A stretch of 64,000 bases of DNA from Sinohyriopsis cumingii (taxonomy: Eukaryota; Mollusca; Bivalvia; Unionida; Unionidae): NCBI GenBank assembly GCA_028554795.2, contig CM068835.1, positions 31,292,311 to 31,356,310 on the forward strand, read 5' to 3'. A model generated the notes under the pieces. The model was not told the DNA's origin, made no database searches, and saw only the letters and a program-made list of their open reading frames with translations. The translations under genes were made by a program, and so were the position numbers. Shown here piece by piece: positions 1 to 13,971 of this stretch. Every line of letters starts with the position of its first letter. Within the stretch, counting starts at the first letter, position 1.

Positions 1-1575
1 TGTATTGCTATTCTTATATGACCCTCCCTCAACAACCCCGAAAAAAGCACAATTGCTAGGTGCAGTGGCTTTATATATGTTCTGAGGTGTGAGGATGAGT
101 ACCACATATAGTCGCTTTTACAATGAGTAAAAGTGCAAACAACGAAGATCCTAATCTGCTGTAGCATAATGTGCCTGCACATCTGGGTCTATGTTATTTG
201 TTCTTCTGATTACTCCGAACAAACTGCACATATAAATATCTTCTAGTGCAATATGTGATGACAGATCTGTGTCTGCACAGTTTGCAGTTTGACTCGCGTC
301 ACAAGCAAGTATTTATGGTATCTTGCAAGAGATCCAACTTTTAAGAGCCAGTGTAGAATAATCCTTTTCTCAAATTACTTAACTCATTTGGCCCTAGAGG
401 TTTATGTCATTTCCGCCTGCAATGTACATAGGGAAGACATTTGGGGGGCTGTTTCTGAGTACACTGTAATACATCGGCTTTCAACAGATTTGATTTTCCA
501 TGAGACTAATGCCTAGTTGTATTAGAAACATCATTTTCCTTTGGTTATTTTGCTTGCACATGAGCTGAAGGGTAAAAGTTGGAGTTCTTGTTTTTTTTGC
601 TTAATGGACCCATCATTTTCATATGAAGACCGCTCTTTATTCCAAATGCCCACCTTATCCAAGTTTTTGCAAAGGATCACCTGTCTGTGTGCAGTTCAGA
701 CAGGTCTGCCTTAGATTTGAGGCCAAAAGGTCTAAAATCCGGACACAAAATCGCATTCCGACCACGAGCAAATTTTGGGTGAAGAAAAAAAACCAGGTCC
801 AAAAATGAGTTTTTTCCCTCTGTATTTTGTAGTGCAACTAGAACTTCCAGATCATTTGGTATCATTTTAGAGCTATATCTGTCTGCTTTTTTGTAATACC
901 GCCCAGGCTGGTGCATCTTAAATGACCTTAACGCTGCAGAGCTCGGAAATAGGGTACAGCCTCATCACGACTACATATGGGATTGGGGCTGAATCGGTTA
1001 ATAATCATTCAATAATATAGGTCATTTCTGTGGGAAAAAGCAATTCCAGATTTTTTAGGAGGTAAATTATGAAATTACACAGAATATGAACTGTTCTGAT
1101 GACACACAATAAGACTACATAACAGTTACTATGGAGCAGGCATGAGACCATGTCTTGTTCCCCTACTCTGAAAATTTCTCTCTTCTCTGCAAATGGAGAA
1201 ACGAACAGAAATGTATGTTTGCAGTCCAAAAACAAAATGTGAATTCAACACACACTTTGCAAAAGCAAGAGTCCTTGTTAAGCCTGGAAAAAGGGACCAG
1301 TATAACAACACACCAGGGCATCACTGGCAAGATAAATCCAATACTAATGCATCGATACAGCCTTTGAATCTGTGAAACAAAGTTTCAGATGTAAGACAAT
1401 ATTCTATTTTTTTTTGGAAATGTGTCATAAAGTACTCTCACACAATTTTTATGCAGCAGTCATCATTTTAAGAATATATGTTGAGTGGAATTAAAGATAT
1501 AATAAAAAAAATTAAAAAAAAGGACAAGCAATACTTTTATTACTTTAATTTTGTCTTTTAATGTACCAAAATAGT
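1..1575. other. Non-coding host sequence
   Basis: AT-rich sequence with no exon, RNA gene or recognisable mobile element that I can support. It probably belongs to an intron of the minus-strand PDHA1 gene whose exons lie to the right; the exon expected next (following the one at 1967-2140) is not visible, so it should lie left of the window. Confidence 0.45.
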
Positions 1576-1587
1576 ACAGTCCATATG

Positions 1588-1833
1588 GGGGCCCCGAGTG
1601 GCTGAGTGGTCTAAAGCGCTCGCCGTTCCGGATCACTCCATCTCACCTCTGGCTGCGTGGGTTCGAGTCAATGCTCGGCTAACATGGGTACGTGGGAAAG
1701 CCTGCCAGTAGCTTCTCGTGGGTCGGTGGTTCTTCCCTGGATTTGCCAGGGTTCTTCCTCCACCAGTTATACTGGCTGCCATGTATAGCCTATCTTGTGC
1801 TGAAAAATGGCGTTAAACCCTAGAACAACAACA
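1588..1833 (+). mobile_element. tRNA-derived SINE, copy 1
   Basis: The tRNA-Leu-like head shows an A box (GTGGCTGAGTGG) and a B box (GGGTTCGAGTC). It is followed by a conserved body (GTGGGTCGGTGGTTCTTCC, then CTGGCTGCCATGTATAGCC) and a short (AAC)n tail. A perfect 12-bp target duplication ACAGTCCATATG sits at 1576-1587 and 1834-1845. Four more copies of this family occur in the window, at 33.3, 50.9, 53.7 and 62.2 kb. Confidence 0.93.
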
Positions 1834-1966
1834 ACAGTCCATATGCAAGCAGGTGTAAGTGTTATGTTACAAATAAGCTTAATTTACAGTACTTGCCAAA
1901 AGTGTCATGCTGAATTATGAAGATTTTCAGTAAAGAAGAAAATATGGGAAATTTCATTTTCATTAC

Positions 1967-2140
1967 CTGTCCTGAGTAGAGGTGGCAAAACCCCCGAATG
2001 GCTTTGGCCTTGTACAAGTTGCCAGCCACGGTCTCCATCCTGCGTATAACTTGCATCTGACGGTAATACTGGAGACCTTCATCTCGTGTCATGGTGACCT
2101 CTGTGGAGGGTCCATTTTCCAGCAAGTGCAGTTTATATGG
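1967..2140 (-). CDS. PDHA1: Pyruvate dehydrogenase E1 alpha, internal exon
   Basis: The 58-codon exon encodes a stretch containing [18 protein letters not shown] and [20 protein letters not shown], ending HLYSGQ. This matches the N-terminal part of the E1 alpha subunit of mitochondrial pyruvate dehydrogenase, which with E1 beta decarboxylates pyruvate using thiamine diphosphate. The exon is bounded on the minus strand by an AG acceptor (just above 2140) and a GTAATG donor (1966-1961), and is phase 0 at both ends. It joins in frame to the exon at 4737-4796. The thiamine-diphosphate-binding exons are not in the window and should lie to its left. Identity is confident from the conserved RGFCHL segment; the expression state is unknown. 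Confidence 0.9.
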
Positions 2141-4736
2141 CTATGATGGAAATTAATATCAATTTAGATAATTGTCACAAAAAAATATTTCAGTTGCTTC
2201 CAAAATTATGACGAAGCTAGTTCTGATTGTGATTTGAAAACTTCAGGTGACAGTTCACCTGATGTAGTGGTCTTTGAAGTCTCGTTTTCACATTGCACGA
2301 GTCTGACTTTGAGCAATTTCATGTAATACCTGACGAAAATTTTCATATTACTTAACATAAACAGTATCATACATTTGATTATATTTAATGCATGCTGGCA
2401 TTTAGGCTTTAAACTCACTCCATAAACACAAGTGAGATGTAGATTTATTTTCAAGTATATATAGTATATATATATACTGATAATCAAATAAAATTTGGAC
2501 AGCTGGGACTTTCCAGCTTTCCTATATAATTAATTCCAAATTCATAAATTTTAACTGTATCCAAAGTGCAAGGAATCCAGGAGATACCAGAATTCTGGGT
2601 CTGGGATACATACTCCACACTGCAGCTAAAATGGTTGTATGACTAAACTTTCTGAATTGGTAAGTGACAATGGTCAACTGTTTTTCCTCTGATGTCCATC
2701 CGAATCATGATGTAGCATCTAAATGATACACTCAGCATTGCCTAATTACAAGTATATACCACCTTTTACACAGCTTAATTCAATACATAATCCCATTATG
2801 GTTGTGAGACTGCTGTTTACTACAAGAAGTTCCAATTTTTACATCTGAATTGTTTGTGATTAGTCCAATACAAAATACATGTACAAATAACCCCTGTAAA
2901 TGGTACAGAGCTAGAAAAATGTGAATATGGAAAAGCAACCATGTTAACCTTGTAAACTTTGACATTTTAGGAGATGATCTATTGCATTTATCAGTTTGCA
3001 AACAATATTGACCCAAATCTGGTTTCATATAATTATACTTGAGATTATTTGCAGAATGAACATTGTATGTATAACCTTATCTTTTGGCACAAATATGTAT
3101 ACAATGTTCAAAATTTGACAATATGCACATGAAAATAGAGTAGATCTGCACCAGTTACTGCATGGAACTGGTTAATGCATGATTATTACTGACTCCTGCA
3201 TCTATGCAGTATTTATTTTAACTAGTACAGCAAAACTGTAACACTACTAGTAACAAGGCTCTCAACAGAGTTTCAGGATCAGGAGACCTAGACTTTTCAC
3301 TCATAGAGCTCAGAAGTCCCCAGCCTATTTCGGAGAGTCCCTGGCATATATGTTCACATTAAAAAGAAAACATTTTTCACTTTCAAAATAATTTTTTATC
3401 ATACTGCACTCCATCCATCTGCAAACTGGTTTTTCAAATCAGGTTCTCTACCTTTTACAGTTCTTTGACTAAACAAACGTATGTATGGTATTCAGGTCAT
3501 GGATGTCTTCAAGTACAGGATGCTCCTCTATTATTCTCATTAATTTATTCACAGTTTTCCACAGAATTGTGTTACATTGCAGTCATCAATTTTCACACCA
3601 ATTTTGAGGATTTTCACAACAGCATACAGGAATGTCTGTCTTTTCATATAGCTTGGTAACATGCAACAACAATTAAATGATCTGGGTTCAATTCCATGAT
3701 GGCCGATATCTGCAAGTTAGTATTTCTATTTCAAGTTAAATGAATTTACCTTCCAGCTGCCTTACACCACTAAAAAATCACTTTTAATATACCATCTGAC
3801 TCATGTTTTTAACCATGAAAACTGCCACCTAGGCCTCTAAATTCAAATGTTCTTAAGTTCTCCCAACATATTTTTCTGCAGCCTTCACCACTGACAACAT
3901 GCATTCAGAGTTTGATTTTTTTTACTTTCTCACCTGTTCTCACACTTTTGTTTATTTTTTGCATTTTATTAGCATTAGTGTAATTTTCATCACAAGTCCC
4001 TCCCCCCACAAAAAAACCCAGATTTTGCAGACTCATTTTTATAGGTCAAAATAGTTTTTGCACCCTGTAGTGCCCTGATACTGTAGCACTGATACTGTAA
4101 TGTCAAAATTACACTTATTGCAATATTAGTTATCATTATTACTACATATGATGACTGAATAATATTGTCCTATTCAAACTCAGTGAAACCTTTAAGAATT
4201 ACATTCATGAATTATACACGTCATCATCATTTCATCGCTGTTAAAACAATGAAGGGCATCATTTATTTGCCAGGTGCTTCCATACGCACTTAATATAACA
4301 AGTTTATTTGAAATCATCCCATCAGAGAAGGATTAACTGTTAATTAGTCACCATGGCTTCATGCCTGTTTATTTAATATCCATTCTTTTCCACAGATGGG
4401 TCATGGCTGACCAAAATTATGAAAAGGGAAGCATCATAGTGGTTGTGGTGGGGAAAATGAGAAGCATCTTGGGGATGCATTACACAGAAACATTGCGTCT
4501 GAGAATTTCATACATATTTGAAAGCTCTGTTGTAAGAACAATTTTTTATCTGCAGCTCACAAAATTTTCTGTACAGAAATAACAATAAGCATTGATCATG
4601 CAGTTGATAGCATCAGACACACAGGAAACCAATGCAGCATCTGACAAGAGGATAAATGCGAACCATCCAGGGTCTTTAAGTGATAATAAGAGATGGCAGA
4701 GTCAGAAACTTCCTGTTGATCATGCATGTCACCCAC
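2141..4736 (-). other. PDHA1 intron
   Basis: Intron between the two recognised PDHA1 exons, about 2.6 kb. It is AT-rich and contains no coding signal or recognisable repeat that I can support. Long open frames here carry no family resemblance. Confidence 0.7.
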
Positions 4737-4796
4737 CTGTGTTTTGAAAGTTGCCTCTGTGGCATAGTTGTTTGCTTGATAAATACTGCCAAATAG
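4737..4796 (-). CDS. PDHA1: Pyruvate dehydrogenase E1 alpha, upstream exon
   Basis: The 20-codon exon encodes the segment NNYATEATFKTQ, matching the region just after the mitochondrial presequence cleavage site of animal PDHA1 proteins (ASEATF-type). The minus-strand acceptor (TTTCATTTCAG) and donor (GTGGGT at 4736-4731) are clear. Phase 0 at its 3-prime end matches the phase-0 start of the exon at 1967-2140, which begins PYKLHLLE, so the two splice in frame. The exon with the start codon and most of the presequence was not found; it would lie further right, possibly beyond the mobile elements. Confidence 0.82.
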
Positions 4797-6113
4797 CTGA
4801 AATGAAAAACAAGATATACAATTTATAAATCTGGTCCCACCAAAGGGTAGTAGAAAATTCCACCTTATAGGAGTACACTGGAAATGGAAAGCAGCCCATA
4901 AATGATGCAAGACAATGATGAAGTAAATAATACACACGACTATAATTCCTCCATTATCAGCCCACACATGATAATAAACTCCCCATTTCTCAAAGAAAGC
5001 CTATTCCAGTGATAAATCAATTCCTTACTTTTAAATTATTTTTACAAGATTAGATCTCTTCAACTTACATTGGCTAAGTACTGTATTTACCGTATTTTTT
5101 TGGACTGCAACAAATAATTACTTTTTTGTCGTCCGAATACATATTAAATTCTTTAATTAGGTGTCCGAAAACATACAGGTGAAGATAGATTTACCCCACC
5201 CCCCATCCGTAATGAAGTTACCGTTAGCTCGCATGACGATGGTGCTGCCATGAAGAAAACAAGAATTTGGTCTAACACCACAAAAAGGATAATGAATGCA
5301 AAACAGGCACTACTTGTCTATTTTTCCTATCTGATACATGTCCATCCACCAGAAAACACAGCCATACATGTATTAGAGCCACAATTGTGTGCGTATTTTC
5401 CAAAAGAACTGCCATATTAGTAATCTTGCAATCCACAGTTTACCCCTCTGTTAATCAGTGATCATTAAAATCTATATTTAATATAATTTACAAATGCATG
5501 CAAGCTTTATTTCTGTGTAATTAAGATATCAATAACTAGATCTAAACCTTGGTATATAATGCCTCAGGGATAAGGGGATTGTTTTGTTGCACAATGCCAA
5601 TGAATTTTACTAATCCATACCGACTCTTTGATGTATTGTTTAACGATATAAAGCAGGGTCATGGTTTTTAATCAAAGCCATAACTGTCACACCTGTTTGA
5701 AGTGGTTTCATGTGCAACAATGTCTACACTGACAACCAATCATATTTTTGTTAGCCAAATCAAGCTATTAAAATATAAAGTATAAATAAAATACCCACCA
5801 CTATCAAAAGTTTGTATACTGGATAGCTGTCATTGTGAAACATAATAATGTTGTAATATTGTAATAATTTTGATGGATAAGTTTATCTTACGTTATGCAA
5901 CAAGCAAGGAGGCACTGCCTAGTTCATGGAGGGACTTTCCCTTGCCGAAATAGTCTCCAAAGAGGCCAGTAGGCCATCAACAGAAGCGACCTCGAATTAA
6001 TGATTCTGAGGATGCATCACAAAAAACAACTGCCTATGAAGAAAGCTGCCCTTGATGACGAGTCTGATTATCTTGAACATGAGAGTGCTCCACCCAGTTC
6101 TGTACGTGGTCAC
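4797..6113. other. Non-coding, no gene seen
   Basis: AT-rich sequence, probably PDHA1 intron on its left side. A segment near 5095-5215 has a T-run and C-run composition resembling the sequence at 6850-6930 and could be a decayed end of the pogo-like element that follows, but no convincing terminal repeat was found. Confidence 0.4.
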
Positions 6114-6671
6114 TATAAACATTATACATTAAAGCAAAAGTAGGATATCATTAACAATGCAAAACTTCTGGGAATAAGACCCACTGCTGAAAAATTCAAG
6201 ATTCCGAAATCAACAGTGAGTACCTGAATGAAAATTTACTTTTCTGCAGATCTGAAATTGAATGGACATTTGTCTAAGTGTGGACAACCCATTTCATATG
6301 GACAAGCTATGAATGATAAGATAGCTCAATGGGTGCTCACTCTGCATGACTTACAAATTCCAGCCAGTGTTGATGGAATATGTATATATGCCAAAGAGTT
6401 TGTCTCAACAGAATTTCTGGAGAGCAATTTCCATGCCAGTCATTCTTGGGGAAAGAGTTCCATGAAAAGACATGGGTTTGTGCTCAGAAGCAGGACCTCT
6501 CTTGCCCATCATTTACCCAAGGATTTGGAAGAAAAGATAGCTTCGTTCCACAAGTTTGTGATGGATAGATGTGAGGAGGACGAGTTTGACAATAAGTTTA
6601 TTATCAACATGGACGAGACACCAATGTACTTTGATCTTGTGCCAGGGAAAAAGGTGGCAAAGAAGGAATGA
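6114..6671 (+). pseudogene. pogo/Tigger-type transposase remnant
   Basis: A single reading frame carries an N-terminal helix-turn-helix (KLLGIRPTAEKFKIPKSTV) and then a CENP-B-like DNA-binding region. It ends with NMDETPMYFDLVPGK, the first catalytic-aspartate block of pogo-superfamily DDE transposases. The frame is broken by TAG at 6141-6143 and by TGA at 6225-6227, the latter where the family normally has a tryptophan after the recognition helix. Similarity stops after about 6660, so the rest of the DDE domain is lost or scrambled. This is a dead fragment of a cut-and-paste transposon. Confidence 0.82.
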
Positions 6672-7654
6672 AAAGCGTTTTATGGAACAGAATTCCTAAT
6701 GCTGAATTGAGTTAATGATAAGTAGGAACATACTTTTGCATCTACCACTGTTCTCTGATTAATGAAGGAATGTATTGTACAGCCGCAAATGCCATTATTT
6801 CTCAGTGAAATAGAGCTCATTGCACAGACGGGTATTAACAAGAGCGAAAATGTGTCCCCCCCCCCATGCAAAATTCGTGAAATTCGTACGTTTTGGAGTC
6901 CGTAATTTCAGTTTGGTGCAACTAAGAAAAATCAATGATGGCATGATGAATAGAAAAATATCTCAGGTGTAAAACAACCCATATATCATGGTCGTGTGCC
7001 TTCAAAGAAGGATACAGCAGAAGGAAATCAAGCGTGGAACTAAAATTTTGGAAACTACTTACCTCGTCTCTTTTATAATGATAGACAGTGTCCTATGTCA
7101 GGACGGGTCATAAGGGTAATCTGTGGTAATTTTGTCACTCAGCATGATTTTATTCCTTCAGAATATTTCTTTTTCCAACATCAAGCTCGCATCGAGCACC
7201 TGTGGTTGGCACTATCATAATAATTTTACGTAGCGAGAACTGGACCTCTGGCGCTGCCTAAATTAAGATTTTAATCTAAATTTTTCATAATTAAAATACC
7301 ACATTTCTAAAACTAATACATGAGTAAGCAACAAACAAAGCATACGGATTTTGGAAATATTAAAACCCTCTGTCGAACTGCTGGCAACATCTTTTTTTTC
7401 TTCTTCTTTTTGGCCAAATACCCTTGAACTTAGCAATGAGTACCGGTCCTACGTAAGGTCAAGCTTCGGGGGCCCCTTATATTAATAGAATCGCTTAATA
7501 TTCAAATTAGCTAGAAATCGCAACATATATTGTTTTATAGATTGTCACATATTTATTTCAAAGACATGCATATGAAGCAGATTTCAAGCATATCACAAAT
7601 TACACTAAACATAATACACGAATAAAATTTTGTTAGTGATGTTGGGGATTCATT
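6672..7654. other. Non-coding flank of the MULE insertion
   Basis: No coding signal seen. The C-run at 6857-6865 and the AT-rich stretch after 7250 show nothing recognisable. The MULE target-site duplication starts at 7655. Confidence 0.45.
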
Positions 7655-7663
7655 CTCAATAAT

Positions 7664-7803
7664 CGGTATGATTAAAGTGCGAAACGTTACGAAAAGTTGC
7701 GAAAAGTTACGAAAAGTTCATTCAAAATTATGACTAAAATGCGAAACGTTACGAAAAGTGCGAAAAGCTGCGAAAAGTTACGAAAAGTTCATTTAAAATT
7801 ATA
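7664..7803 (+). repeat. MULE left terminal repeat, built of short tandem units
   Basis: After the first 15-20 bases the repeat consists of two similar blocks of GCGAAAcgTTACGAAAAGT-like units, separated by a short AT-rich spacer (about 7722-7737). Each block ends in GAAAAGTTCATT. It is the inverted partner of 14636-14745. The same 10-bp motif is repeated in one orientation within each end and in the opposite orientation at the other end. Confidence 0.85.
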
Positions 7804-7899
7804 GTACAATAATAAAATAGAGACAACCCGGCATACATACAATTACATTTTTATGAAGGTTATACAACATATCAATCTTTTAATTAACATTTTATACAA

Positions 7900-10410
7900 T
7901 TTTATATAGTGCCTTGGTATTAAGGCCATTAGGATACAAAGTATCTTTTGAATCCAGTAACTTTCTTTTATGAGTGTGTTCATGTCTCCATGCACAATAT
8001 CTATTGGCATGAAAGAAACATCTAGTAGAGGGATTATTGATATTAAAATTTATTGAAATATCAATATTTTATACAATAGTATATAGTTGAAGTGTTTGTG
8101 AAACATATTGCATGTTACATTTTTTTTTACAAGTGATCAAATAAATCATATCAGTTGATAACCAGTTAGTGTTATAACGTAGAGAAAATACTTCTTTTGT
8201 ATTGGCGCTGCTAAAAGAAATACTTTCTCTTATATTTACACATTGAGAGCACCAATGTCAGTTACATTTAGATGATGAAAATCTATTATTTTTTTTTTTG
8301 TTTTCTGTCTGTTTAGTTCTATTTTAAAAGAATCTTGCAAATTATTGGGTCTTCTATAAGCAAGAATTGGTCTATTTTTGTAAAGTGTTTTTTCGCTGTT
8401 TTTATTTCATAAACTTAGAGACTCCAATATTTATTAACTACAAGGCATATACTGGGTAATGATGGATTATAATGTATTGTGAAAGGAATTATATTTATAG
8501 GTTACTGCATTTGTATGGGAAAATATGAACGAGTTTTGGGATGGAATACTGCACGACCTTCCCATATTTTCCCATACAAAGGCAGTAACCTTTTTATTAT
8601 ATGCTCATTTTTTTTTATTCTACCTAAGGTTTAATTACAAGAAACAACGTAAATGAATGTATGTCGCATTCCAAACTAAATACACAAGCGCATATTCACC
8701 ATTACACAAATCAACATTATTACTGCGCACATAACTCCGCCCAGATAAATTTGAACTTAGTCGATCGCTAGACATAACTTTCGAAAAAAAAAATGTCGTG
8801 TCTAGTTAAAATTAAAATTTGGAGTCATATTGTGAATTAATGTGCATTGCAGCAACTTTTCCATTTGATCTGGAATGAATAGATTTTGGTATTTTTCTCG
8901 ATTTAGGAAATTTCGTGATTATTGGCTGGATTTGTATGTGACGATTCCACATGAAATACATGAGATTTAATAAGCTAGGGAGAAGCGTGTTGACATCTGC
9001 AAATGTGTTTCTGTTTCTGCCATTGAAAGTTTGAAATCATAATGTGAGAAAAAAATGAAGTCTTTCAACTGCAATTATCAAAAAGACGCTATGGAATTTG
9101 ATACTTATTTCATTTTGAGTGCAGTAAGGAGGATGCAATTGCACTTATCATCGAAATTACAGCACAATTTCGAAATGTGAAATCCAGATTGAAAACCTGT
9201 GACATGGCTCATGTAATTCGGATTTGCAGAATTAAAAAAATACATTTTGAGGAAATTCAGGATGTAAAACTGTAAGTATATTTTATTTTGCCATTCTTAT
9301 CACCAGCTAAAGAAGAGAGTATATGACTTGTCACTTGTATGTTATTTGTAAGGACCTTATCTTGCGTCTGTTATATAATGTAGGTAGCCTAAATCTGTAA
9401 CATTGTATCAACACGGAATGTACCAAAGTAGCTGGTATGTGGCAGTCCACGAAACATCTGTTTTAGTTCATTCAGAAATAAATTTAATCAACCACAACGT
9501 AAAGAGCCTCTTACGCGAGTGTACATGATTTGTGTACAGAATCAAAAGTGCTGGCGTCTGCGTCCATTGTTTGTTTACAATAGAAAGTAGTTCCTTTATG
9601 CACGTGAATGCTATATGTGTATTGTCGAGCGAGTTCAGTATCGGGTAATATTGAACGATTCTGACAATGTAAAGTTAACGGGGAAAAAAATGAGCATATA
9701 ATAATTTTCTCTGTTATACATTTAGCTGTGTTTAAAGCCCCATGTTGAGTAAGATTAGGGGCTTTGTTCAGCGCAGATTCAGTTATATGTGTAGGATAAT
9801 TTCTATTTTGGAAAAATGTTTGGATGATATTAGTTTCCTTGACATGAATATTTGCAGAGATAGTGTTATTACTATTTTTTATTACATTTACATCTAAAAA
9901 TGAAACTTGCGTACTAGATGCAGTACAAGTAAATTTAATCGTCGGATGAAAATGATTTAGGCGATCAATGAATTTTGTTCAGTTCTTCTGATGAATGGTT
10001 CAAAATCATCGAGATGTGGTCGAAAAATATAAACCAAGCAGATGGATTAAACTTTTCGTTTTTAAGAAAATCTTTTTCAAATTTACCCATGAAAAGGGAA
10101 GCATATGAAGGAGCCATAGGACTACCCATTACTGTACCCATTACTGTGTGTAATTTTTATTATTAAATTGGAAATAATTATTTTCCAAGATAAGTTTTAT
10201 TCTTTTACAAATATCTTCACTAGATAGGGTGATGTTATTCTGTATCCGGAATGTTGGTATATAGTGATTTTACATTTAATGATGCCAGGACTTAGTTATC
10301 AGATAGCCGTGAAATAGACTTCAACTTTTTAATGAAATCAGTAGTATCTTTAATGTATGAAGGAAGTGATTTCATTAAAGGTTATAAAACACTAAAGAAT
10401 TATGAAGCAT
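7900..10410 (-). pseudogene. Penelope-like retroelement reverse transcriptase, decayed and split
   Basis: Read on the minus strand from high to low coordinates, it shows PSYIKDTTDFIKKLK and SLYTNIPDT (10,400-10,210). Next come GSPMAPSYASLFMGKFEKDF (about 10,130-10,070), an aspartate-rich catalytic neighbourhood and VSFLDVNV (near 9,900), then YRRPNNLQDS (near 8,350). The C-terminal block is SKDTLYPNGLNT (near 7,925), typical of Penelope-like elements and their GIY-YIG-bearing relatives. Stops and frameshifts are frequent. The frame is interrupted by a 1.2-kb repeat at 8,495-9,702; the protein similarity resumes directly on the other side, so the repeat inserted after the retroelement. Confidence 0.8.
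8495..9702 (+). repeat. Dispersed 1.2-kb MITE-like repeat, copy 1
   Basis: Strongly similar over its length to 58,514-59,796. It begins TTATAGGTTACTGC and ends GAGCATATAA. The first part is half of a long hairpin (GGTTACTGCATTTGTATGGG, closed by TACAAAGGCAGTAACC at about 8,574-8,589). The remaining 1.1 kb is bounded by an inverted TATTATATGCTCATTTTT motif near 8,596 and at its end. No protein-coding capacity is convincing. It is inserted in the Penelope-like reverse transcriptase. Relative to copy 2, this copy has lost the inner part of the hairpin. Confidence 0.85.
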
Positions 10411-10483
10411 ACAGTAAATGCGAAACTAGTTGTACAGGATTATCGGTGTTTGTGTTTTTTTTTTTATCCCAATTCTAAAATTG

Positions 10484-11790
<1,307 letters not shown>

Positions 11791-13971
11791 TTGGGATCTA
11801 CAACATGGTTGGAGGAGCCTGCTATGGAAGACATTCAAATTCCACCATCCCAATCAACTTCAGAAATAGAAGACAATCAGAGGGATACGCGCACACAGCA
11901 AATGTGTGATTCTGAATTAACTGACGATTGCACGGACGTTCCAAATTTATCTACAATACAGGAAGAGTCATCTCCAGTACAAACAGGAAGAAAATCACTA
12001 GATGCTCATGTTCCTGACATAAACTTTGAACAAATACTCAGTTCACAAACAGATATCAATGCAATTGATTCCGAAAAAGACGATAAATTATACCTTGAGG
12101 AATTTGTGCCAGGTCCTTTAAAGAAGTTCATGGATCTCAAATCTTTCAAGGACGCGATGAAAGCTCCACAGGTTGTTCTACAAGAGATCCCATCTAGAAG
12201 AAAAGACGGCATGTATTTTATTACCCGTAACGTCGAAAACATCATGAAACGTTCTTCCTGGAAAAGGTCCGAGTTCTGGGACGACTGTGGCGCTTGGGCC
12301 AAGTGTGCATCACCATCCACAACATTTATTGAAAGAAATGGCACTCTCTTGATGATTGTTAAACGCCAAGATGTGTACTGCGTCGAGAGAAACGTTAACA
12401 AAATGCGCATTTACGAGCCATTACAACCACAACCATTAGGAAACGAGATCATACACGTTCACAGAATTTACCAAACTCTAAAGAGCTCTCCGTCAGGACC
12501 TGATCAGTTCAAGCGGCGGATAACGTGGTTCCAGAAAGCTGGTAATCTCCTTCCTGATATTGCAACCAACATAGCGCTTGCCGAATACATTGGAAAAGTA
12601 TCGCCCAGAACTTATCATGCATCAGTGACATTAGAATAAAGCCTTCCGTTAGAGAAAGATTAGCAAACAAACTAGAGCACAGAAGGGTGAAGGAAGTAGA
12701 GAGAATGGTACATTCTGAAATAAATGACGATTACCAGCAACCAAGAAGCGAGAAACAACTCCGAAATATTAAACATTCAGTAACAAGAAGAAAGCACAGC
12801 CCATCCAAATCAGGGAACATGGCCGACCATATTGTTTGCGTGGAAGAAATGACCAAAACAAGTAAATTCGTCCAAACTGTGAAACATATGAATGGCTTAC
12901 AACACCCAGCCGTGACTCTTTACAATGAACAACAGATCACAGACATTAAGAGGTTCTGCTGTATTGAAGGCGGTCGCGTTCTTGGAATGGACAAGACCTA
13001 CAACCTTGGTGATTTTCATGTGACTCCGACAGTTTTCAAAGACTTGTCCGTTAAAAGGCGATCTACAGATGACCATCCGATTGTGTTCGGCCCAACTTTC
13101 ATCCATACCAACTCCAGCACCAAGGCATATTCTGCATTCCTCCATGATGTCGCTGACAACTTCACAGACAACCAGCTCGAGTTACTGACAATCGGCACAG
13201 ATGAGGAATTGGCATTAAAAGCCGCTCTAAAACGCTGTTTTCCTAGCAGCACACACGATTTTTATACTCGCCATATAAAGCAGAGCGCAAACAGACAAAT
13301 GGAAGATATAGCTGGGTTTCCGTTAAAAGATCGCCAGGAAGTTATTGATTTAGTGTTTGGCTCAAACGGTCTTGTACAAAAACAGACGTTGACACCCACC
13401 AAGAAAGATTAAACCAATTACGTTCCGTCATCGATGACAAAGACTCGCAAGCCTGCGAAAGAAAGTTCCGCACCTACTTTGAAAGAAGATTGTATTCAAT
13501 ACTCAAAGAACACGTCATAGATCCGGTCAACAACGGCAAAATTACAAGCACATGGACAAACAACAACTCAGAGAGTGCAAATCACATCCTAAAATCGGTC
13601 ACAAAATGGAAGCTAGCTGAATTACCAAAGTTTATCAAACTGCTTCCTCAATTAGTGACCAGTGAGCAGGTAGAGAGATGTCGTAACCGGAGAAACATGG
13701 ATAATTATCGACACAGTGAAAGATATTTACACCACCTTGTCAACATTGATCACTGGGCCAGAATGACGGAAGAACAACGAGATAAAAAAAAAAAAAACGA
13801 TTTCTCACTGACTGCGGTAAAGACCATCCTAATATGATGTGCTCAATAGATGGCAGAAGAACTGCAACTAGAGCTCCATCTGCAGGTCGAAAGCCGAACC
13901 AAATTAGAAGAAAGCGGGCAGAAAGGTCTAGAACATCATCAAATAAGCCAAGTGCGAAACGCAGACTGTAA
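11791..13971 (+). pseudogene. Mutator-like (MULE) transposase, frameshifted
   Basis: Three consecutive open stretches in shifting frames together cover one transposase. The second stretch carries the DDE core: LGMDKTYNLGDFHVTPTVF (first Asp, near 12,985), HPIVFGPTFIH, then TIGTDEELALKAALKRCFPS (second Asp, near 13,190) and a YTRHIKQSAN block where relatives carry a Cys-x-x-His. The third contains TSTWTNNNSESANHILK and a basic C-terminus ending near 13,971. Frameshifts fall near 12,615-12,640, at the A-run near 13,377-13,383 and at the A-run near 13,785-13,797. The N-terminal part (11,791-12,639) holds an acidic leader and a conserved unknown region. It would have catalysed excision and reinsertion of the host MULE; no intact copy is present. 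Confidence 0.85.

Noticed and set aside
1588..1660. Genuine tRNA genes at the SINE heads
   Set aside because: Heads are followed by a conserved SINE body and tail with target duplications; stems are degraded relative to a functional tRNA-Leu.
4596..4967. 123-residue minus-strand frame as a complete gene
   Set aside because: Only its central 20 codons match PDHA1, and they are bounded by clear splice sites; the rest is intron.
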